A stretch of 64,000 nt of DNA from an uncultured Muribaculaceae bacterium (lineage in GTDB: Bacteria; Bacteroidota; Bacteroidia; Bacteroidales; Muribaculaceae), in NCBI GenBank assembly GCA_910586595.1, contig CAJUJB010000002.1, positions 1 through 64,000 on the forward strand, given 5' to 3'. Below, one piece after another: positions 53,610 to 62,867 of this stretch. The notes under the pieces are model-generated. The model made no database searches. It saw nothing but the letters and a program-made list of their open reading frames with translations, and was not told where the DNA came from. The position numbers and the translations under genes were made by a program. How positions within the stretch are numbered: position 1 is the first letter of the stretch; each line of letters starts with the position of its first letter.

Positions 53610-54812
53610 ATGGCAAAAGTTATCATCATCGGCGCAGGCGGTGTGGGCACAGTTGTAGCCCACAAGTGCGCGCAACACCCCGAGGTGTTCTCTGAAATCG
53701 TTATCGCTTCGCGCACCCGCTCGAAGTGCGACGCCGTGGCCAAGGCCATAGGCGCATCGAACATCACCACCGACAGTGTCGACGCTGACAGCGTCGAGCA
53801 ACTCGTGGAGCTCTTCCGCCGCCACAAGCCCGAACTGGTAATCAACGTGGCCCTGCCCTACCAGGACCTCACCATCATGGACGCCTGCCTCGAGTGCGGA
53901 GTCAACTACCTCGACACCGCCAACTACGAGCCCAAAGACGTGGCACACTTCGAGTACTCATGGCAGTGGGCTTACCGCGAGCGCTTTGAGAAAGCCGGCC
54001 TTACAGCCATCCTCGGCTGCGGCTTCGACCCGGGCGTATCGGGCGTATTCACCGCCTACGCCGCCAAGCACTACTTCAGCGCGATGGAGACCCTCGACAT
54101 CGTTGACTGCAACGCAGGCGACCACGGCAAGGCATTCGCCACCAACTTCAACCCCGAGATCAATATACGCGAAATCACTCAGAACGGCCGTTACTGGCAG
54201 GAAGGCGACTGGGTTGTGACCAAGCCCCTCGAATTCCACCGTACGCTCAACTACCCCAACATCGGCCCGCGCGAGAGCTACCTGCTTTATCACGAAGAAC
54301 TGGAGTCGCTGGTGCAGAACTTCCCCACCATCAAGCGCGCCCGCTTCTGGATGACCTTCGGCCAGGAGTATCTCACACACCTCCGCGTAATCCAGAACAT
54401 CGGCATGGCCCGTATCGACGAGGTTGAGTACAACGGCACCAAGATCGTGCCCCTCCAGTTCCTCAAAGCCGTTCTTCCCAATCCGCAGGACCTTGGCGAA
54501 AACTATCACGGAGAGACATCGATCGGCTGCCGCATCTCGGGTAAGGATAAAGAAGGCAAGGAACTTACATATTATATCTACAACAACTGCTCGCACGAGG
54601 CCGCTTACCGCGAGACCGGCATGCAGGCTGTGAGCTACACCACCGGCGTACCTGCCATGGTAGGAGCCATGATGTTCCTTACCGGCAAATGGCGCAAGGC
54701 CGGCGTACACAACGTAGAGGAATTCGATCCGGATCCATTCCTGGCCGAACTTGCCGTAAACGGCCTGCCCTGGCACGAAGTGCTCAACGGCGACCTTGAA
54801 TTCGGCGATTGA
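53610..54812 (+). CDS. carboxynorspermidine (carboxyspermidine) dehydrogenase, saccharopine-dehydrogenase family
   Basis: 400 residues. N-terminal Rossmann motif IIGAGGVGTVVAHK (6-19); GCGFDPGVSGVFTAYA and HGETSIGCRISG are typical of the carboxynorspermidine branch rather than lysine metabolism. It makes carboxyspermidine from putrescine and aspartate semialdehyde (or carboxynorspermidine from diaminopropane) with NADPH, the spermidine route used by Bacteroidota. The decarboxylase is not in the window. A stem-loop with T-run follows. Confidence 0.9.
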   Translation: MAKVIIIGAGGVGTVVAHKCAQHPEVFSEIVIASRTRSKCDAVAKAIGASNITTDSVDADSVEQLVELFRRHKPELVINVALPYQDLTIMDACLECGVNYLDTANYEPKDVAHFEYSWQWAYRERFEKAGLTAILGCGFDPGVSGVFTAYAAKHYFSAMETLDIVDCNAGDHGKAFATNFNPEINIREITQNGRYWQEGDWVVTKPLEFHRTLNYPNIGPRESYLLYHEELESLVQNFPTIKRARFWMTFGQEYLTHLRVIQNIGMARIDEVEYNGTKIVPLQFLKAVLPNPQDLGENYHGETSIGCRISGKDKEGKELTYYIYNNCSHEAAYRETGMQAVSYTTGVPAMVGAMMFLTGKWRKAGVHNVEEFDPDPFLAELAVNGLPWHEVLNGDLEFGD

Positions 54813-54825
54813 CAGAAATAGAAAT

Positions 54826-54900
54826 ACCGGCCGGTGTTGTTTCATGGATAAGTAAAACAAGTATTTAAAGTATTTAAGAGGAACCGGCCGGTATTTTTTT
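54826..54900 (+). terminator. terminator after the carboxynorspermidine dehydrogenase gene
   Basis: ACCGGCCGGT occurs at 54826-54835 and again at 54883-54892; each copy is itself a palindrome and the two can pair with each other over a 47-nt loop. A T-rich run follows (54894-54900). Confidence 0.6.
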
Positions 54901-54954
54901 CATCCTTCTCTCTCCATCCTATAACCTACCTCTTTTTATTTCAATCTATCAAAA

Positions 54955-55722
54955 GTGACTTTCGTAACCGCCACCATCATCACCCGTAATGAGGCACGGA
55001 ACATAGAGCGCTGCCTCAACTCACTCATCGGCGTGGCCGACGAGATAATAGTTGTGGACTCACTCTCGACCGATGCAACGGTAGACATCTGCCGCCGCTA
55101 TGGGTGCAAGGTGACCGAACGGGCCTTCACCGGATACGGCTCCCAGCGCCAATATGCGGTAGGTCTCGCCAACGGCAGCTATGTGCTGTCGATCGACGCC
55201 GACGAGGCCCTCTCTCCCGAGCTGCGAGATACACTCATGAAGATGAAAGAGAGGGGTTTCACACACCGCATGTACCGCTTCCGCATCGTCAACTACGTAT
55301 GCGGGCGCCCGATGCTCCGCAGCGGCATGAAGCCGTACTCAGAGATACGCCTCTTCGACCGCCGATATGCCAACTGGAATCTGCTCGACGTGGGCGAACG
55401 CCTCACCTACCCAGGCGGCGTACAACCCGTAATGGTCGAGGGCAACCTACTCCACTACCGATGCTCAGACTTTGACGAGCTCGACTATAAAGAACTGCGC
55501 CATGCCGAGATGCGTGGCCGCGTACTGGCTGCCGCCGGCATCGATGCCACAGCCCCGATGTGCTGGTTGCGCGCTGCCTCAGCCTATGTGAAATGCCACC
55601 TGCGCGACGGCGCCATTCTCGACGGTCATGCAGGCCGACGCATAGCCCGTGCCCGTTATCTCTCGACCCTGGCCGCCTACCGTGCAGCCCGGAAGATCAG
55701 CAAGGAGGGCTCAGACCGATGA
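54955..55722 (+). CDS. glycosyltransferase family 2 (WaaE/KdtX-like)
   Basis: 255 residues from a GTG start; no ATG precedes the conserved beginning TFVTATIITRNEARNIERCL, so GTG is the likely initiator. The donor-site motif LSIDADEAL (about 80-88) and the acceptor segment LLDVGERLTYPGG are those of the WaaE/KdtX-like core glucosyltransferases. It acts at the inner membrane on a surface-glycan precursor. First of five genes (54955-60049) with overlapping ends, so one operon. Confidence 0.88.
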   Translation: MTFVTATIITRNEARNIERCLNSLIGVADEIIVVDSLSTDATVDICRRYGCKVTERAFTGYGSQRQYAVGLANGSYVLSIDADEALSPELRDTLMKMKERGFTHRMYRFRIVNYVCGRPMLRSGMKPYSEIRLFDRRYANWNLLDVGERLTYPGGVQPVMVEGNLLHYRCSDFDELDYKELRHAEMRGRVLAAAGIDATAPMCWLRAASAYVKCHLRDGAILDGHAGRRIARARYLSTLAAYRAARKISKEGSDR

Positions 55723-56810
55723 GCCTCAATGTACTGCATCTCGTTTCCAACGGGGTATGGGGCGGAGGCGAACGCTATGTACTCGACCTTTGCCGCGCCC
55801 TCGAGGCCCGCGGCGACAGTGTGGCTGTAATCACACGCGGCAAAAAAGACGTTGACCGCCGCTTCGCCGATGCCGGATTCATTCCTGGCCGGCTCCCCCT
55901 CAAGGGGCTACTCGACTTTGTTAGCCCGACCACCCTCGCACGCGTGCTCAACCGCATGAGCGCCCCGATTGTGGTGCACGTACACAATTTCAAAGATGCC
56001 GATACGGCCATACGTGCCCGCAACATGTGCAAAGATCCGGGCAACGTGAGACTGGTCATGACACGCCATCTGGCACGCCCGGCCAAGACCGGACGTTACC
56101 ACCGATGGCTCTACGCCGGTCTTGACTCAATAATTTTCGTGTCAGAGGCTGCCAAGGCTGAGTTTCTGTCAACTAATCCGGCAGTCGACCACAAGAAGCT
56201 CCACGTGGTGCATAACGCCATAACCGCGCCGGAAAACGTAGAGCCGGCGGCAGGGAAAGAAGCCGGAGAGATAAGACTTGTCTTCGCTGGACGTCTGGCT
56301 CCGGAGAAAGGTCTCGACATACTCATACAAGCCCTCGCCAAAATCAAAGACCGCAAGCATCTGCGGCTCAAAATCGCAGGCGTTGGCCGAGGCCGCGACG
56401 TAATGCCCCTCATGGGCCTGGCACGGCGGCTTGACGTAGCCGACAACATAGAATGGCTCGGGCCGGTCGATAAGATATTTCCGCTGATGGCATCAGCCGA
56501 CATCGGCGTATTGCCATCAATAGTCAAAGAGGCTTGCCCGCTGGCTCCGCTCGAGTTCATGTCGCAGGGCATTCCGGTCATTGCAAGCGCATGCGGTGGC
56601 ACACCAGAACTTATCACCGATGGCCAGGAAGGGCTGCTCGTACCACCCGGTGACGCCGACGCCCTCGCAGCCGCCATCGAAAAACTTGCAGCCGACCCAG
56701 AGCTGCGCCATAGACTGGGTGCCAATGCCCGCAAAGCTTACCAAACCAACCTCAGCTACCCGGCCTTCTTCACCGCCATCACCGAACATTACTTAGCTGA
56801 TGAACGTTAA
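55719..56810 (+). CDS. glycosyltransferase family 4 / GT-B
   Basis: 363 residues from the ATG at 55719, which overlaps the preceding stop (ATGA). N-terminal HLVSNGVWGGGERYVLDL and the C-terminal GT4 motif with the two acidic residues, VKEACPLAPLEFMSQG, are seen. Donor and acceptor are not predictable. Its end overlaps the next gene by 11 nt. Confidence 0.9.
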   Translation: MSLNVLHLVSNGVWGGGERYVLDLCRALEARGDSVAVITRGKKDVDRRFADAGFIPGRLPLKGLLDFVSPTTLARVLNRMSAPIVVHVHNFKDADTAIRARNMCKDPGNVRLVMTRHLARPAKTGRYHRWLYAGLDSIIFVSEAAKAEFLSTNPAVDHKKLHVVHNAITAPENVEPAAGKEAGEIRLVFAGRLAPEKGLDILIQALAKIKDRKHLRLKIAGVGRGRDVMPLMGLARRLDVADNIEWLGPVDKIFPLMASADIGVLPSIVKEACPLAPLEFMSQGIPVIASACGGTPELITDGQEGLLVPPGDADALAAAIEKLAADPELRHRLGANARKAYQTNLSYPAFFTAITEHYLADER

Positions 56811-57543
56811 GATTTTCTCCGGTCATGAAGACACCTACTCAGGCCCAAGCGCGCTGAGTCTCGCAGAAAATGGCCTACCTGACGATACGCGTGTGATCTA
56901 CCGCGGCCGCAATACCGTGGGGGTGACCGCCGACGGGCAATACTGCGTAAAAGCCTTCGGTGTACCCGGCAAGCTGAAAGGACTGATCTACGGCCTTTTC
57001 AAGCCCTCAAAAGCGCGCCGCGCCTACCGTAACGCATGCCGCCTGCTTGAGTTGGGTATCAACACGCCAGTGCCATATGTGGCCGTGGAGCGCAAGCAAG
57101 GCGCCTTTCTCAAGGAATCGTACTTCGTGTGCGACTACCTCGACGGATGGACGGAGTTGCGCGGCATAGAGCGACGCGACGATTTCGACCGGCTTGCCCG
57201 CGCATTGGCCGCCTTCATGGCCAACCTTCACCGCAAGGGGGTAATGATGAAAGATTTTACACAGGGCAACATACTCTTCAAGCCTACTGCCGACGGATAT
57301 GACTTCGCCCTTATCGACATCAACCGCATGAGCTTCGGCGTACATAGCCGCCGCAGCCAGCTAAGAAACTTCCAGTCGACCCTCGACACACCCCAAGGGA
57401 TGAAGACGTTGGCTGCAGAATACGCAGCCATCACCGGAGCCTCGCCATCGCTGGTGAGCCGCATACTATACATATACTCACGCCATCAGGTAGCCCTGTG
57501 GCGCAAACGATATATCAAAGCGTGCCTCCGCCGGAGCCGCTGA
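56800..57543 (+). CDS. lipopolysaccharide-kinase-like protein (Kdo/WaaP/InaA superfamily)
   Basis: 247 residues with a protein-kinase-like fold. The catalytic loop is MMKDFTQGNILF (Asp about 151) and the metal motif ALIDINR (about 169-175). A Lys in YCVKAFG could bind ATP. Among glycosyltransferase genes, it probably phosphorylates a lipid A/core sugar at the inner membrane. Unlike the 62063 protein, its catalytic Asp is kept. It starts inside the GT4 gene. Confidence 0.82.
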   Translation: MNVKIFSGHEDTYSGPSALSLAENGLPDDTRVIYRGRNTVGVTADGQYCVKAFGVPGKLKGLIYGLFKPSKARRAYRNACRLLELGINTPVPYVAVERKQGAFLKESYFVCDYLDGWTELRGIERRDDFDRLARALAAFMANLHRKGVMMKDFTQGNILFKPTADGYDFALIDINRMSFGVHSRRSQLRNFQSTLDTPQGMKTLAAEYAAITGASPSLVSRILYIYSRHQVALWRKRYIKACLRRSR

Positions 57544-57563
57544 CCAAGCACATTCATCCGCCA

Positions 57564-58376
57564 ATGCCAAAGATAAGCGCAATAGTACACACATATAACG
57601 CAGAGCAACATCTCGACCGCTGCCTTGAAGCGCTGAGCCGCTTCGACGAGATTCTGGTCATCGACATGGAGAGTACCGACCGGACTTTAGAGATAGCCCG
57701 CAAGCACGGCGCGCGCGTCATCGTCAAAGAACGTGGCGAGCACCGCATTCCTGAAGCCTACAGAGACTTCGGACTCCAGGCAGCCGCTCACGACTGGGTG
57801 GTGGTTGTGGATGCTGATGAAATCGTGCCTCCCGCACTGGCCGACTTCCTATACCACGAGATCGAAAAAGACCCGTCACCCCGCGCATATCTCATTCCTA
57901 TCAAGAATTATTTCATGGGAAAATGGATGCGGTGTTATTATCCTGACTATATACTGCGTTTCTTCAACCGCGTCGGAGCCCACTGGCCCTACGAGATTCA
58001 CTCCAGACCCACTCATAAGGGGCCTGTAATAACCATCCCGAAGACCCATACCGATCTGGCTTTCCTTCATCTTGCCAATGAAGACGTGCGCACAACAATA
58101 GCCAAGATGAATTCCTATACCGACCGCGAGGCCAAGCGGCGCGCCCCACGCTACCGCCGGTGGCGCATCTTTCTGGAGCCTCCCTTCCGGTTCTTCAGCA
58201 GCTACGTGCTCAAAGGAGGCTTCCGCGAAGGTATGCCAGGATTCATCCACGCCTTCCATGATGCGGCCTACCGGTTCTACGCCCTCTCGAAAATCGAGGA
58301 GACACGCCAGGCAGCTCTGCCTTCACATGATATAGACCGCGACGTAGCCGCGGCCAGCACGACCCAGAAAAACTGA
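57564..58376 (+). CDS. glycosyltransferase family 2
   Basis: 270 residues from the ATG at 57564, directly before the family's first strand (PKISAIVHTYNAEQHLDRCL). Donor-site VVVDADEIVPP and the later RFFNRVGAHWPYEIHS are WaaE/KdtX-like. Another GT2 of the same operon lies at 54955; both may act on core sugars. It begins 20 nt after the kinase-like gene and ends 5 nt before the nucleoside kinase. Confidence 0.9.
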   Translation: MPKISAIVHTYNAEQHLDRCLEALSRFDEILVIDMESTDRTLEIARKHGARVIVKERGEHRIPEAYRDFGLQAAAHDWVVVVDADEIVPPALADFLYHEIEKDPSPRAYLIPIKNYFMGKWMRCYYPDYILRFFNRVGAHWPYEIHSRPTHKGPVITIPKTHTDLAFLHLANEDVRTTIAKMNSYTDREAKRRAPRYRRWRIFLEPPFRFFSSYVLKGGFREGMPGFIHAFHDAAYRFYALSKIEETRQAALPSHDIDRDVAAASTTQKN

Positions 58377-58381
58377 AACTT

Positions 58382-60049
58382 ATGCCAACAATAAAAGTAT
58401 ATTGCAAGAATATCGAGGATTACCTCGAAGTACCCGGCGGAATCACACTGGCTGAGATTGCCGGACAACTCGCCGACCGCCTCGTGCGGCGCCCTATCTG
58501 CTGCCGAGTCAACAACAAGACAGAAGGACTGGGCTACGCCCTCTACCAGCCCAAGCTGATTGAATTCCAGGATGAATGCACCGGCTCGGGGCCTCGTGTC
58601 TACACCCGGTCGCTGTGCATGCTGCTCTACGCAGCCATCGAAGCCATTATCCCCGGCACCAAGCTCAGCATCGAGCACTCCATAGCCCATGGCTACTATT
58701 GCCGCCTCGAAGGCTACGAAGACGTATCGGAAGAACTTATCACCGCGCTGCGCAACGGCATGGGTGCCTTGGCCGGAGCCGATTTCCCCTTCGTGCGCCA
58801 TCAGGCCCTGACATCGGAAGTTACCGAGATGTTCGAGCGCCAAGGACTTCACTCCAAGGCCGAGCTGCTGCGCACAACACGCGAGCTCTACACCACATAT
58901 TACACCCTCGGCGACGTCTGCGACAGCTATTATGGCGCACTGGCACCATCGACCGGCCACGTGAGCGTATTCGACCTCATAAAATACAAAGAAGGCTTCC
59001 TGCTCATGCCTTTTGACCCGGCCGACCCGAGCCGCCCTGCTTCGCCCATACGGCAGGAAAAGATGTACAGGGCCTTCACCGAGTACCTCCTCTTCAACCG
59101 CATAGTTGGCGTGCGCGACGTAGGCGAGCTCAACCGCTACGTGCTCAACCACGATGCCGCCGACCTCATCAATGTAGCTGAAGCCCTGCACGAGAAGGCC
59201 CTCGCACGCATAAGCGACGAGATTACCGAGCGTTACCGTCGCGGAGGCGCGCGCATAGTGCTCATCTCCGGCCCATCGTCGTCAGGCAAGACCACCACAA
59301 CCAAGCGCCTTGCCATCCAGCTCATGACCAACCTTCTGAAGCCTCAGATGATTTCGCTGGATGATTACTTCGTGAACCGCGACATGACACCCCGCGACGC
59401 CACCGGCGACTACGACTACGAGTCGCTCTACGCCCTTGACCTCGCCCAGTTCAACGCCGACCTCGCGGCCGTGCTGGCAGGCGAGGAAGTGGCATTGCCG
59501 ACATATAATTTCGAACTCGGCCGACGCGAATACCGCGGTAATACCATCAAACTCGAGCCAGGCTCGATACTGCTCATCGAAGGCATCCACGGTCTGAATC
59601 CGGAGTTGACCTCGCTCATACCCGAAGAGATGAAATTCCGGCTCTACGTATCGGCGCTCACCACCCTCTCGATCGACGACCACAACTGGGTTCCGACCAC
59701 CGACAACCGCCTTCTGCGACGCATTATCCGCGACCACAAATACCGCGGCACCTCAGCAGAGGAGACCATACGCCGCTGGCCAAGCGTGCGACGCGGCGAG
59801 GAAAAATGGATTTTCCCCTACCAGGAGAATGCCGACGCGATGTTCAACTCTTCGTTCGTATTCGAGCTTGCAGTGATGAAAGACTATGCAGAAAGTATTC
59901 TCAGAGGCGTGCCGTCGGATGTTCCGGAATATGCCGAAGCCTACCGTCTGCGGAAATTCCTGAGCTATTTCCTGCCGATCAGTTCGTCACTTCTGCCGTC
60001 GACCTCCCTGCTGCGCGAATTCCTCGGAGGCAGCTCATTCAAATACTGA
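58382..60049 (+). CDS. uridine-kinase-like nucleoside kinase with N-terminal TGS/threonyl-tRNA-synthetase-like region
   Basis: 555 residues. N-terminus (about 1-60) resembles a TGS fold and about 60-230 a ThrRS second additional domain; the PRK/uridine kinase domain starts near 285 with Walker A GPSSSGKT (297-304), followed by MISLDDYFVNR and LLIEGIHGLN. Family members of this long form are called nucleoside kinases; the exact substrate is uncertain. It is the fifth gene of the glycan operon, 5 nt after a GT2; whether it serves sugar-nucleotide supply or is a passenger is unknown. Confidence 0.88.
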   Translation: MPTIKVYCKNIEDYLEVPGGITLAEIAGQLADRLVRRPICCRVNNKTEGLGYALYQPKLIEFQDECTGSGPRVYTRSLCMLLYAAIEAIIPGTKLSIEHSIAHGYYCRLEGYEDVSEELITALRNGMGALAGADFPFVRHQALTSEVTEMFERQGLHSKAELLRTTRELYTTYYTLGDVCDSYYGALAPSTGHVSVFDLIKYKEGFLLMPFDPADPSRPASPIRQEKMYRAFTEYLLFNRIVGVRDVGELNRYVLNHDAADLINVAEALHEKALARISDEITERYRRGGARIVLISGPSSSGKTTTTKRLAIQLMTNLLKPQMISLDDYFVNRDMTPRDATGDYDYESLYALDLAQFNADLAAVLAGEEVALPTYNFELGRREYRGNTIKLEPGSILLIEGIHGLNPELTSLIPEEMKFRLYVSALTTLSIDDHNWVPTTDNRLLRRIIRDHKYRGTSAEETIRRWPSVRRGEEKWIFPYQENADAMFNSSFVFELAVMKDYAESILRGVPSDVPEYAEAYRLRKFLSYFLPISSSLLPSTSLLREFLGGSSFKY

Positions 60050-60118
60050 CGCAAGCGCATCCGAAGAGAGTGCGGAGGTGGCACAACGTCAAGATTTTCG
60101 GCTTTATTTCACTTATTT

Positions 60119-60150
60119 TTTGCATATTTTTCAAAAAATCCGTAATTTTG
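60119..60150 (+). promoter_or_regulatory. promoter of the Lrp/AsnC-family gene
   Basis: TTTG (60119-60122), exactly 20 nt, TAATTTTG (60143-60150): a textbook Bacteroidota promoter. It ends 32 nt before the ATG at 60183 and excludes a start further upstream. Confidence 0.78.
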
Positions 60151-60182
60151 TGGACTAATTGAACAGTAAGCTAAAAACTACA

Positions 60183-60656
60183 ATGGAAAAAATTGACAAT
60201 CTCGACCGACGAATTCTCAGAATTGTGATGCACAATGCCCGTATTCCTTCCAAGGACGTGGCAATGGAATGCGGAGTGTCACGCGCCGCCATCCACCAGC
60301 GCCTCCAGCGCCTCATCGACATGAAGGTAATCACCGGCTCAGGCTATCATGTCAATCCTAAAATACTCGGCTATGCCACCTGCACCTACATCGGAGTGAA
60401 CCTCGAGCGCGGCGCAATGTACAACGAAGTAGTGCCCGAGCTTGAGAAAATCCCCGAAATTGTAGAATGCCACTTCACCACGGGCCCGTACACCATGCTT
60501 ATCAAGCTCTACGCCCGCGACAACGAGCATCTGATGGAACTTCTCAACAAGAAAATCCAGATGATTCCCGGCGTGACCGGCACCGAGACCCTCATCTCGC
60601 TTGACCACTCGATCGCCCGCGAAATCCCCATCAGCCTCGATCCCACCAAGAAATGA
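60183..60656 (+). CDS. Lrp/AsnC-family transcriptional regulator
   Basis: 157 residues from the ATG at 60183. An N-terminal winged HTH (LDRRILRIVMHNARIPSKDV, then the recognition helix CGVSRAAIHQRLQRL) is followed by an AsnC/RAM effector domain (about 70-145). Regulators of this family sense amino acids. The GH13 gene starts within its stop (4-nt overlap), so it may control the sugar-related genes behind it, or itself. Confidence 0.92.
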   Translation: MEKIDNLDRRILRIVMHNARIPSKDVAMECGVSRAAIHQRLQRLIDMKVITGSGYHVNPKILGYATCTYIGVNLERGAMYNEVVPELEKIPEIVECHFTTGPYTMLIKLYARDNEHLMELLNKKIQMIPGVTGTETLISLDHSIAREIPISLDPTKK

Positions 60657-62050
60657 TGAAGAAAATATTCGCGGCGCTCGTCTCTCTGCTCGCATGGCTC
60701 CCCGGCTTCGGCCAGACTCCGGCTCACACATCGGTGCAGCATCCGGAGTGGAGCCGCAATGCCGTAATCTATGAGGTAAACACCCGGCAGTATACTCCCG
60801 AAGGAACATTCGATGCCTTCCGCGCCCATATACCCCGACTGAAAGAACTCGGAGTTGACATACTATGGTTCATGCCCATACACCCCATTTCGGAGGTGAA
60901 CCGCAAGGGCGAACTCGGAAGCTACTATGCCGTGGCCGACTATAAGGGTGTAAACCCTGAATTCGGCGATCTGGGCGCCTTCCGACGGGTTGTAGATGAC
61001 GCACATGCCGCCGGCATGAAGGTGATCATCGACTGGGTGCCTAACCACACCGGCTGCGACAACCCCTGGGTAAACGAGCACCCCGAATATTACCAGCTTG
61101 ACGAGAATGGAAAGATGTACGGTCCGTTTGACTGGACCGACGTCTTCCAGCTCGACTATACCAAGCGCGCCACCCGCGAGGCAATGCTCGACGCGATGAT
61201 GTACTGGCTACGCGAGGCCGACATCGACGGTTTCCGCTGCGATGTGGCCGGACGTGTACCGGCAGCGTTCTGGAACGAAGCCCGTCCGGCCTTCGAAAAT
61301 GCCGCCGGGCGCCCTATCTTCATGTTAGCCGAGGCAACCGAGCCCGAGCTTGTCGAACATGCCTTCGACATGGACTATAACTGGCCGATGAAAGACCTCT
61401 TCAACCAGATAGCCCACACCGCAGGCCAGCGCAGCTTTGCCGGAGGCAATGACTTCCCCGAGAAGCACGCCGCCGACATAGCCAGCCTGCTCGAAAGCCA
61501 GGCAAAAGAATATGCCGCCGACAGCTACATGATGAACATGATCACCAACCACGACCTCAACTCGTGGGAGGGAACGGAATTCGAGCGCCTCGGTAATCTC
61601 AACAAGGCCTTCGCGGTTCTCTCGTATACCTTGCCCGGTATGCCGCTCATATATACCGGCCAGGAGACCGGCATGAGCCGCGCGCTGGAGTTCTTCGTGA
61701 AAGACGAGGCACCCACCTGGGAACCCCGCAACGAGTTCTTCACCTTCTACAAGAGCCTGAATGCCCTCAAGCACTCGCGGCCCGAGCTCGCTGCCGGAGA
61801 GAAAGGCGGAGCTGTGGAGATGCTGCACACCGCGTCTCCCGACGTGCTGGCCTTCACCCGCAAGGTAGGCAACAGCGCCACCATCGTTGCCGTCAACCTC
61901 GGTAAAACCGACGCACAGATATTCTGCTGCGCAGGCTGCGCACCCGAGCTCAAGGGCGCCAAGAATGCCTTCACCGGCGAAACTGTGACCGTCCTACCCG
62001 CCACACTCGCACCAGGCGAATACTTCGTTGCCACTTACACTGCAAAATAA
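60653..62050 (+). CDS. alpha-amylase family glycosidase (GH13), exported
   Basis: 465 residues; signal peptide (about 1-21, ending GFGQT). GH13 catalytic residues: Asp197 in FRCDVAGR (nucleophile), Glu227 in LAEATEP (acid/base) and Asp301 in ITNHDLNS (stabiliser). The first conserved region is VIDWVPNHTG-like (IIDWVPNHTGC). A C-terminal beta domain covers about 390-465. It hydrolyses alpha-1,4-glucans or related maltooligosaccharides in the periplasm. Overlaps lrp by 4 nt. Confidence 0.93.
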   Translation: MMKKIFAALVSLLAWLPGFGQTPAHTSVQHPEWSRNAVIYEVNTRQYTPEGTFDAFRAHIPRLKELGVDILWFMPIHPISEVNRKGELGSYYAVADYKGVNPEFGDLGAFRRVVDDAHAAGMKVIIDWVPNHTGCDNPWVNEHPEYYQLDENGKMYGPFDWTDVFQLDYTKRATREAMLDAMMYWLREADIDGFRCDVAGRVPAAFWNEARPAFENAAGRPIFMLAEATEPELVEHAFDMDYNWPMKDLFNQIAHTAGQRSFAGGNDFPEKHAADIASLLESQAKEYAADSYMMNMITNHDLNSWEGTEFERLGNLNKAFAVLSYTLPGMPLIYTGQETGMSRALEFFVKDEAPTWEPRNEFFTFYKSLNALKHSRPELAAGEKGGAVEMLHTASPDVLAFTRKVGNSATIVAVNLGKTDAQIFCCAGCAPELKGAKNAFTGETVTVLPATLAPGEYFVATYTAK

Positions 62051-62062
62051 TCCGACCTCCCG

Positions 62063-62860
62063 ATGACTGACCAAACGCCACGCTGGACCGAGATCGAGCA
62101 CCTTCCCGAATGGGATGAGGAATTCTATCATATCTACACCGCCAAGAAATTCGGCAAGTGGGTGATGATCAAGACTCTCCGGCCCGAGTATGCCGACGAC
62201 CCGCGATATCAGGCAATGATAGAGCAGGAATTCGACGTACGCTATAGTCTGGCGCACCCCAATATCGTGATGATCAACGATTTTGAGGAAATTCCGGGAA
62301 TAGGCCGCTGCATAGTGACCGACGACGTCTACGGCGACAGCCTCCGCAAGCTCATAGAGACCAAGAAGGTGACGCGCAAGCACGTCGAGCAACTTCGGCA
62401 CCAGCTTGTAAACGCGCTCGAGTACATCCAGAGCAAGCACATAGTGCATCCTCCTCTGAAGCCCGACAACATACTCTTCACGGAGAATATCTGCAACCTC
62501 AAACTCATCGACGTAGGATTTGAGCAACGGCCCTCGCTCTCCCACCAGTCGACAGCCGACGATATTTTCAACTACGGTAAAGTGCTCAACGAGGCTCTGG
62601 ACGCCGCCGACTTCGACGACCCTACCCTCCGCCGCATAGCACGCAAGTGCACAGACCCCGACCCCAAGCACCGCTACCGCAACATGCAGGAAGTACACCT
62701 GGCGCTTGAAAACCGGGGTAGCCGCCGTCTGTATATCATAATCATAGCCTTCCTCGCCCTTATGGTGCTGCTGCTGATATGGCTGAAGTCGCCATACGCC
62801 CCCAAGCCGGTAATCCAGGGCGCAACAAGCTTCGCATTCAACCTCCTCTCCCTGATCTGA
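62063..62860 (+). CDS. protein-kinase-fold protein with C-terminal TM helix, probable pseudokinase
   Basis: 265 residues: a eukaryotic-type kinase domain (about 15-220), then one TM helix (about 222-243) and a short outside tail. Lys37 (VMIKTL) and Glu55 could form the ATP-binding pair, Asn136 and Asp150 (DVG for DFG) are kept, but there is no glycine-rich loop and the catalytic loop is HPPLKPDN (129-136) where HRDLKPxN is expected: the catalytic Asp is Pro131. It is probably inactive as a phosphotransferase and may act as a binding/sensing module. It lies 12 nt after the GH13 gene. Confidence 0.82.
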   Translation: MTDQTPRWTEIEHLPEWDEEFYHIYTAKKFGKWVMIKTLRPEYADDPRYQAMIEQEFDVRYSLAHPNIVMINDFEEIPGIGRCIVTDDVYGDSLRKLIETKKVTRKHVEQLRHQLVNALEYIQSKHIVHPPLKPDNILFTENICNLKLIDVGFEQRPSLSHQSTADDIFNYGKVLNEALDAADFDDPTLRRIARKCTDPDPKHRYRNMQEVHLALENRGSRRLYIIIIAFLALMVLLLIWLKSPYAPKPVIQGATSFAFNLLSLI

Positions 62861-62867
62861 CCCAACA

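Noticed and set aside
56800..57543. Possible pseudokinase call for the LPS-kinase-like protein
   Set aside because: Unlike the 62063 protein it retains the catalytic-loop Asp (KDFTQGN) and the metal Asp (IDIN), so an active small-molecule kinase is more likely.
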